From Bacteroidota bacterium (GTDB lineage Bacteria > Bacteroidota > Bacteroidia > Cytophagales > Cyclobacteriaceae): a stretch of 64,000 bases of DNA. A program made the translations under genes and the position numbers. The notes under the pieces were generated by a model. It was not told the DNA's origin, did no database searches, and saw only the letters and a list, made by a program, of their open reading frames with translations. Shown piece by piece: positions 63,306 to 64,000 of the stretch (position 1 is its first letter; each line of letters opens with the position of its first letter). Location: assembly GCA_947470895.1 (NCBI GenBank), contig CANIVF010000005.1:48959-112958 (forward strand), written 5' to 3'.

Positions 63306-64000
63306 ACCCCAGAATTGTCATTTGAAAAAGTTCTAATGGCGGCCATTAGGAGAAATAGTTTGGAAGGATAAGACTATCAGTATTTTAGAATTTGATTGCA
63401 GGACTTAAATTGGGATGATTTTCTTACCAATGATATGGACCACCAAATCGAATTTACCGACAAAGAAATCACCCCTTGGGCAGGCAACTTTTGCTCAAGA
63501 AAATGCTTGACAAAATGGATATTGATAGTTGTCTTGAAGCATTTGATCTTCCTGAGCAGGGGTCAAATCGTGGCTATTCTTCGGCTCAACTGATCAAACA
63601 ATTTATGACCAGTGTTTGGTGTGGTGCTAATAAATTTGAGCATACCGAAGCGACTTGTCAAGATGAAGTGATTCGTCAGTTCTGGAGCTTTGAACGAATG
63701 GCAGGTCGTAAATCTTTTCAGCGTTTTTTTAACAAGTTTGATCTAGCCACCAATCAAAGAGTATTTACTGCGTTCTACCAATGGTTCTTTAAAAATCTAC
63801 AGTTCAATAATTTGACATTGGACGTAAACAGCACCATCCATACGCGTTATGGAACACAACAAGGAGCCAAGAAAGGCTACAACCCAAAGAAGCCTGGAAA
63901 ATGGTCCCATCACCCGTTGATGGCTTTTGTAGCAGAGTGTAAAATGGTCGCTAACTTTTGGGTGCGCAGTGGGGATTCGTATACCTCCAATAATATTGAA
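63306..64000 (+). mobile_element. IS1380-like insertion sequence, left part (continues past window end)
   Basis: The left boundary is inferred from the sudden loss of coding sense on the minus strand at about 63305 and from a CCCCAG-type end (63307-63312). A palindrome (CTAATGGC-G-GCCATTAG, 63333-63349) lies just inside it. The transposase gene follows. The right end and any target duplication are outside the window, so the boundary is tentative. Confidence 0.5.
63435..64000 (+). pseudogene. IS1380-family transposase, frameshifted and partial
   Basis: An ATG at 63435 starts MDHQIEFTDKEITPWAG; the homologous reading then continues only in another frame from about 63488 (LLLKKMLDKMDIDSCLEAFD). 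That second frame stays open to the window end and reads SNRGYSSAQLIKQFMTSVWC, FMTSVWCGANKFEHTEAT, LTLDVNSTIHTRYGTQQGAK and KGYNPKKPGKWSHHPLMAF, matching IS1380 DDE transposases, with the first catalytic Asp in LTLDVNST. The break at GGCAACTT (about 63483-63490) fits a one- or four-base deletion. The C-terminal half with the other DDE residues lies beyond the window. Either a dead copy or a sequencing error. Confidence 0.75.

Overview
The window looks like chromosomal DNA of a Bacteroidota bacterium, most likely of the Cytophagales. The evidence is gene content: a CBS/NadK/DUF6089/UppS/BamA/OmpH block, a type IX secretion sorting tail, a MoxR-DUF58-BatA operon, and several starts preceded by the Bacteroidota -7 promoter motif TAnnTTTG. 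No rRNA, tRNA, CRISPR array or replication origin was seen, and no stretch over 300 bases lacks a feature.

Layout. 1-7738: a co-directional cell-envelope block (end of a CBS-domain protein, NAD kinase, two DUF6089 outer-membrane barrels, UppS, BamA, two OmpH/Skp chaperones). 7759-12204: uvrA, a small acidic-tailed protein, and an ECF sigma factor whose 3' end overlaps a small second gene. 12217-17255: a DUF1080 protein, a glycosyltransferase, and a PadR regulator coupled to an FtsX/MacB-like permease that carries an in-frame amber stop; the C-terminal relic of a second permease follows. 17277-20880: S10 peptidase, GDPD phosphodiesterase and THUMP methyltransferase, all on the minus strand. 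21006-27021: a three-gene 'planctomycete cytochrome' cassette (heme/LRR membrane protein, Tat-signal DUF1501, PSD1/DUF1553). 27152: proC. 28183-36090: three TldD-like and two PmbA/TldE-like proteins in tandem; all three TldDs have Tat-like signals and the PmbAs have none. 36301-44144: DUF4159, MoxR, DUF58, BatA-like and two large membrane proteins. 44202: MATE transporter. 45647-51329: two tandem M1 metallopeptidases, a HupE/UreJ protein and a divergent DUF6702 protein. 51479-53704: tpiA, an orphan lipoprotein and prmA. 53841-58523: a 1560-residue exported beta-rich protein of unknown function. 58530-59635: a decayed transglutaminase gene abutting a second ECF sigma factor. 59770-63186: a CotH/lamin-tail protein with a T9SS tail. 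From about 63306 to the end: an IS1380-like element with a frameshifted transposase, apparently inserted into the 3' part of a minus-strand gene.

How the genes fit together. The left block supplies lipid carrier synthesis (UppS) and outer-membrane protein assembly (OmpH to BamA). The middle and right are dominated by exported or periplasmic peptidases (S10, TldD/E, M1) and by membrane-associated modules. Gene decay is concentrated at three points (14491-17216, 58530-59082, 63216-64000). The most system-like candidates are the Tat-linked TldD/TldE cluster and the MoxR-centred membrane operon.
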